From positions 1 through 7,948 of the forward strand of contig DATKMG010000528.1 of the NCBI GenBank assembly GCA_035541995.1: 7,948 nucleotides of DNA. The letters are read 5' to 3'. The notes beneath the pieces are model-generated. The model was not told the DNA's origin, did no database searches, and saw only the letters and a program-made list of their open reading frames with translations. This DNA is from DATKMG01 sp035541995. Its GTDB lineage: Bacteria > Acidobacteriota > Terriglobia > Versatilivoradales > Versatilivoraceae. Made by a program: the position numbers and the translations under genes. Below, one piece after another: positions 6,193-7,948 of the stretch. Within the stretch, counting starts at the first letter, position 1, and each line of letters starts with the position of its first letter.

Positions 6193-6891
6193 TCATCGAG
6201 CGGCCACGTGCAGCCGATTACGCGCCTCGGAATTCCGGCTGACGACATCAGCCCGCATCACGGCGCCTTCCTTCGTTGAGAAGTGGAGTCTTCCTATGTC
6301 CAAGAGTTTCAGGTCGCCATCATTCCACCTCGCTTTCATCAACCCGGCCATGGAGTGGGAATTTGATCCGAGTAGCAAATGCCCGATCTCATGGGCAATG
6401 GCATAACCCAGGACTTTCCCCGTAGATACCCTTCCCGATTCTGCCACTTCCGTAACCCTTTGATAGAAAACGCTGGCATATACGCGGCCCTGCTCCTCGA
6501 CCAGGGCTACCCCCATATTCGTTTTCCGGAAGCCCCCTTGGATGGGCTCGAGACGGGGAAATATTCTGAGGGAGAGAACTGTGAATCCTATCTGCTGACA
6601 ACCCTGGAAGTTGGATAGCTCTTCGGAAATCGGTGGGCAGTCTAGCCATTCCGTGAAGATCCCTAACTCTTCGAATATCTTGCTAGCTTCCTGCTCGGCT
6701 TTTCGAAGAACCTCGTCCTCGACGTGGGCTTGATTGTGGACGTTTATAGTCAAGCGCAGGGTTGCCGGATCCACGTCGGACTTGGCTTCTAACTTCCCAG
6801 TTCTATTTGCTGATTCCGCTGCGGGGAGCCTTTCCAGGTCGAAGGCCAGGATGATCGTCAAACAAAGAGATCCTCTTAGTAGCCAGCTCAT
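6193..6891 (-). CDS. Secreted HEXXH zinc metallopeptidase-like protein (metzincin-like, non-standard spacing)
   Basis: A 232-aa probable secreted protease. The first 25 residues resemble a Sec signal peptide (hydrophobic 4-16, possible cleavage after PAA). The catalytic segment is AHEIGHLLLGSNSHSMAGLM (166-185): His167 and His171 are zinc ligands, Glu168 the general base and His179 a probable third ligand. Metzincins use HEXXHXXGXXH; here Gly175 and His179 are each displaced, giving HExxHxxxGxxxH. The upstream half (RLTINVHNQAHV..., EASKIFEELGIFTEWLDC) is a beta-helix pattern of the kind that precedes the active-site helix in metzincin-like folds. Cys85 and Cys98 flank the PPISEELSNFQG loop and could form a disulfide. 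The start has GGAGG (6902-6898) six bases upstream. From memory, similar 'HEIGHLLLG...HS..G(L/I)M' proteins recur in Acidobacteriota and are uncharacterised. Only 38 bases separate its stop from that of the hydrolase, with no obvious terminator. Confidence 0.82.
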   Translation of the reverse strand: MSWLLRGSLCLTIILAFDLERLPAAESANRTGKLEAKSDVDPATLRLTINVHNQAHVEDEVLRKAEQEASKIFEELGIFTEWLDCPPISEELSNFQGCQQIGFTVLSLRIFPRLEPIQGGFRKTNMGVALVEEQGRVYASVFYQRVTEVAESGRVSTGKVLGYAIAHEIGHLLLGSNSHSMAGLMKARWNDGDLKLLDIGRLHFSTKEGAVMRADVVSRNSEARNRLHVAAR

Positions 6892-6932
6892 TGCATACCT
6901 CCGTGAACCAAAAAATGGAGAAAGGTTCTGAG

Positions 6933-6972
6933 CTGGCCGGCCAGAGTCCCAGGGGCAGTCACCTTGACTGCC
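6933..6972. promoter_or_regulatory. Two dyad symmetries upstream of the metallopeptidase gene
   Basis: CTGGCCGGCCAG (6933-6944) is a perfect 12-bp palindrome beginning 42 bases before the peptidase start codon. GGCAGTC-acctt-GACTGCC (6954-6972) is a 7-bp stem with a 5-base loop. Their position suits an operator or an attenuating hairpin for the minus-strand gene, but no cognate regulator is nearby. Confidence 0.3.
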
Positions 6973-7073
6973 TCACCCTGATAAAGCGGAAACCGGGATC
7001 ATAGTCCTACATAACGGAGGGATTTATTTCCAATGGAAAGGTCAAGAGGGAGGGTATGCTGTTGGTTAAGTGG

Positions 7074-7114
7074 GTAGGTCGACTGGTTCGGACGTTTAAC
7101 CGGAGGCGACCTAC
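7074..7114. repeat. REP-like imperfect hairpin
   Basis: The outer stem GTAGGTCG (7074-7081) pairs with CGACCTAC (7107-7114), and the inner GGTT (7085-7088) pairs with AACC (7098-7101) across a small asymmetric bubble. GTAG at the end of a hairpin recalls the REP units at 1741 and 1831, but the sequence is otherwise different and only one copy is present. Confidence 0.45.
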
Positions 7115-7148
7115 AGCTGCGAGGTTTAGGGCGGCTTTTTGTGGGTAA

Positions 7149-7160
7149 GGGGGATGTCCT
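7149..7160 (+). repeat. Left 12-bp inverted repeat flanking DUF559 gene
   Basis: GGGGGATGTCCT is perfectly complementary to 7544-7555. It lies 18 bases before the DUF559 start codon. Confidence 0.65.
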
Positions 7161-7178
7161 GGCGGGGCAACTAAGGCC

Positions 7179-7514
7179 ATGATCTATTACGGCCCAAAAC
7201 TGAAGAAACGATCTCGGGAACTGAGGAAGAACAGCACCCTTGCTGAGGTGTTACTCTGGAACAAACTGAAGAGAAGTCAAATGCTGGGCTATGCGTTCTT
7301 AAGACAAAGACCTATTCACACATACATTGTCGACTTCTATTGCCCACGGTTGAAATTGGTGATCGAGATTGACGGTGAGAGCCATCGAGGGAAGTTCACA
7401 ATGGATCAGAATCGCCAAAGGAGACTGGAGCATCTCGGGCTGAATGTCTTGAGGTTTCTTGACCACGATGTGAAGCATGACATGGCAAACGTCTTAAGGT
7501 GCATCCAGAATTGA
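7179..7514 (+). CDS. DUF559 domain protein (Vsr-like nuclease fold), C-terminus shortened by a nonsense codon
   Basis: A 111-aa member of the same family as the gene at the left edge; 59 of 99 aligned residues are identical with no gaps. It has the family N-terminus (MIYYGPKLKKRSRELRKN), TLAEVLLW (20-27), MLGYAFLRQRP (35-45), YIVDF with Asp52, IEIDGESH (62-69) with Glu63, Asp65 and His69, and LEHLGLNVLRF (83-93). The putative catalytic acids are therefore intact. The ATG gives the typical N-terminus, but only a weak AAGG-like ribosome site precedes it. The stop TGA (7512-7514) sits exactly where the paralogue has Trp (TGG). Reading on gives IEQHV, matching IEQHA of the paralogue, and the frame stays open to a TGA at 7578-7580. 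Loss of the last helix turn may leave the fold functional. Function of the family is unproven; inverted repeats flank the gene. Confidence 0.88.
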   Translation: MIYYGPKLKKRSRELRKNSTLAEVLLWNKLKRSQMLGYAFLRQRPIHTYIVDFYCPRLKLVIEIDGESHRGKFTMDQNRQRRLEHLGLNVLRFLDHDVKHDMANVLRCIQN

Positions 7515-7543
7515 ATCGAGCAGCATGTGAAGGAAAGCGCCTT

Positions 7544-7575
7544 AGGACATCCCCCTGCACCCCCTTCAAAGGGGG
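7544..7575. repeat. Right inverted repeat plus C-rich palindrome of the DUF559 cassette
   Basis: AGGACATCCCCC (7544-7555) mirrors the left repeat at 7149. It is followed after four bases by CCCCCTTcaAAGGGGG (7560-7575). The palindrome has a 2-base loop, so it is more plausibly a DNA-level signal (cruciform or protein site) than an RNA terminator; no T-tract follows. Confidence 0.6.
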
Positions 7576-7714
7576 AATGAGATCGTCATCACCTTCTATT
7601 ACCTTGTCATTGATCCGTCTGTTTGTAGGGATCTTTAAAACAGAAAATGCCGGGGATGATCAAGGCCCGTCGCATCGAAGGAATATATTCGTACCCTCAG
7701 GCTAGCGCAGAATC
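7576..7714. other. Intergenic region with nothing identifiable
   Basis: I see no gene, repeat or terminator here. TGTAGGG at 7623-7629 matches the first seven bases of the 70-bp repeats, but the following sequence does not form the expected hairpin, so at most it is a decayed remnant. Confidence 0.35.
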
Positions 7715-7723
7715 TGGTAAAAT
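7715..7723 (+). promoter_or_regulatory. Candidate extended -10 promoter of the right-edge gene
   Basis: TGGTAAAAT fits the extended -10 pattern TGnTATAAT with one mismatch. It lies 26 bases before the ATG at 7750, which would place transcription start near 7730. No -35 hexamer is apparent, which extended -10 promoters tolerate. Confidence 0.4.
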
Positions 7724-7749
7724 ATTTGCGTCTCGTTGAGGAACTGGGA

Positions 7750-7948
7750 ATGACAGCCCAACATTCGATATCTTTCTTATGTCTTATTCTGATTGTAGCT
7801 TTGCCCACTTTCGGCCAAGACCATCCGAATCAACAGTCTCGCCCGCCTGAAACGCCAACCGCCTTATCCCAAAACGAGGACCTCAAGAGGGAACTCTCTC
7901 GAATTCAGGCGGAGTTGAGCCAAGTGGCACGAGACATGGATGCAGTTG
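7750..7948 (+). CDS. Secreted coiled-coil protein, partial (runs off the window)
   Basis: The first 66 codons of a gene that continues beyond the right edge. Residues 1-22 (MTAQHSISFLCLILIVALPTFG) are a Sec signal peptide, probably cleaved before Gln23. Residues 23-42 are a Pro/Gln/Ser-rich linker. From residue 45 there is a regular heptad pattern, with Leu45, Leu49, Ile52, Leu56, Val59, Met63 and Val66 at alternating 4/3 spacing, so a coiled coil begins here. GAGG (7738-7741) lies eight bases before the ATG. The visible part fits many periplasmic or outer-membrane proteins that begin with a coiled coil (CpoB-like, efflux or porin-type), so no function is assigned. Confidence 0.7.
   Translation, partial: MTAQHSISFLCLILIVALPTFGQDHPNQQSRPPETPTALSQNEDLKRELSRIQAELSQVARDMDAV

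Larger units (their letters stand above)
6892..7178. other. Intergenic region between metallopeptidase and second DUF559 gene
   Basis: About 290 bases without a supported gene. It holds the peptidase ribosome binding site (6898-6902), a 12-bp palindrome and a 7-bp hairpin close upstream of it, a REP-like hairpin at 7074-7114 and the left inverted repeat of the DUF559 cassette. A 14-codon ORF at 7033 is not convincing. No promoter could be assigned for either flanking gene. Confidence 0.5.
7149..7575. mobile_element. Candidate DUF559 cassette bounded by 12-bp inverted repeats
   Basis: GGGGGATGTCCT (7149-7160) and its exact reverse complement AGGACATCCCCC (7544-7555) bracket the second DUF559 gene. 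They begin 18 bases before its start codon and end 41 bases after its stop. Immediately outside the right repeat is the palindrome CCCCCTT-ca-AAGGGGG (7560-7575), followed by AAT. The first DUF559 gene is likewise followed by a C-rich palindrome ending GGGGAAT. No target-site duplication or classical transposase is visible, so mobility is an inference from structure. Confidence 0.4.

Noticed and set aside
6164..6931. Plus-strand ORFs across the metallopeptidase region
   Set aside because: They are shadows of the minus-strand peptidase, which has a signal peptide, an HEXXH motif and a strong ribosome site.
7033..7077. 14-codon ORF after a GGAGGG
   Set aside because: Very short, 11-base spacing, unremarkable composition, and its stop lies in the REP-like hairpin.

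Overview
The window looks like chromosomal DNA of a free-living Gram-negative-type bacterium. Most of its identifiable products carry export signals: a Tat-type leader, a lipoprotein-like leader and three Sec-type leaders. The small HEIGH-motif peptidase with its 'GSNSHSxxGLM' zinc region, the Tat-exported TIM-barrel isomerase-like protein and the large secreted glycoside hydrolase are, from memory, a combination common in Acidobacteriota and related soil phyla. That placement is an inference, not a proof. Nothing indicates a phage, a plasmid or a classical insertion sequence, but the intergenic DNA is rich in palindromic repeats.

Layout. Positions 2-367 (+): a DUF559/Vsr-like nuclease-fold gene, probably cut by the left window edge. 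386-505: a GC-rich element made of two inverted palindromic units. 527-1555 (-): Tat-exported sugar phosphate isomerase/epimerase-like protein. 1741-1900: two 70-bp REP/BIME-like repeats. 2113-3157 (+): a two-gene unit, a cyclophilin-type peptidyl-prolyl isomerase with a lipoprotein-like leader followed by a 62-aa two-helix membrane protein. 3290-6154 (+): a 954-aa secreted clan GH-A-like glycoside hydrolase with an apparent carbohydrate-binding insert. 6193-6891 (-): a secreted putative zinc metallopeptidase, convergent with the hydrolase. 6933-7114: palindromes and a REP-like hairpin. 7149-7575: a second DUF559 gene between perfect 12-bp inverted repeats. 7750 to the right edge (+): the start of a secreted coiled-coil protein.

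How the parts relate. The cyclophilin and small membrane protein look co-transcribed; the other genes seem to be separate units. The hydrolase and the exported isomerase-like protein could both serve extracellular carbohydrate use, but they are not an operon. The most distinctive signal is the recurring pairing of a small DUF559 gene with palindromic DNA. Two DUF559 copies, about 60% identical, lie about 6.8 kb apart, and each is followed within about 20-45 bp by a C-rich palindrome ending in GGGGAAT/GGGGGAAT. The second copy also has matching inverted repeats on both sides. This suggests a small, non-classical mobile cassette. No complete new defence or biosynthetic system is visible.
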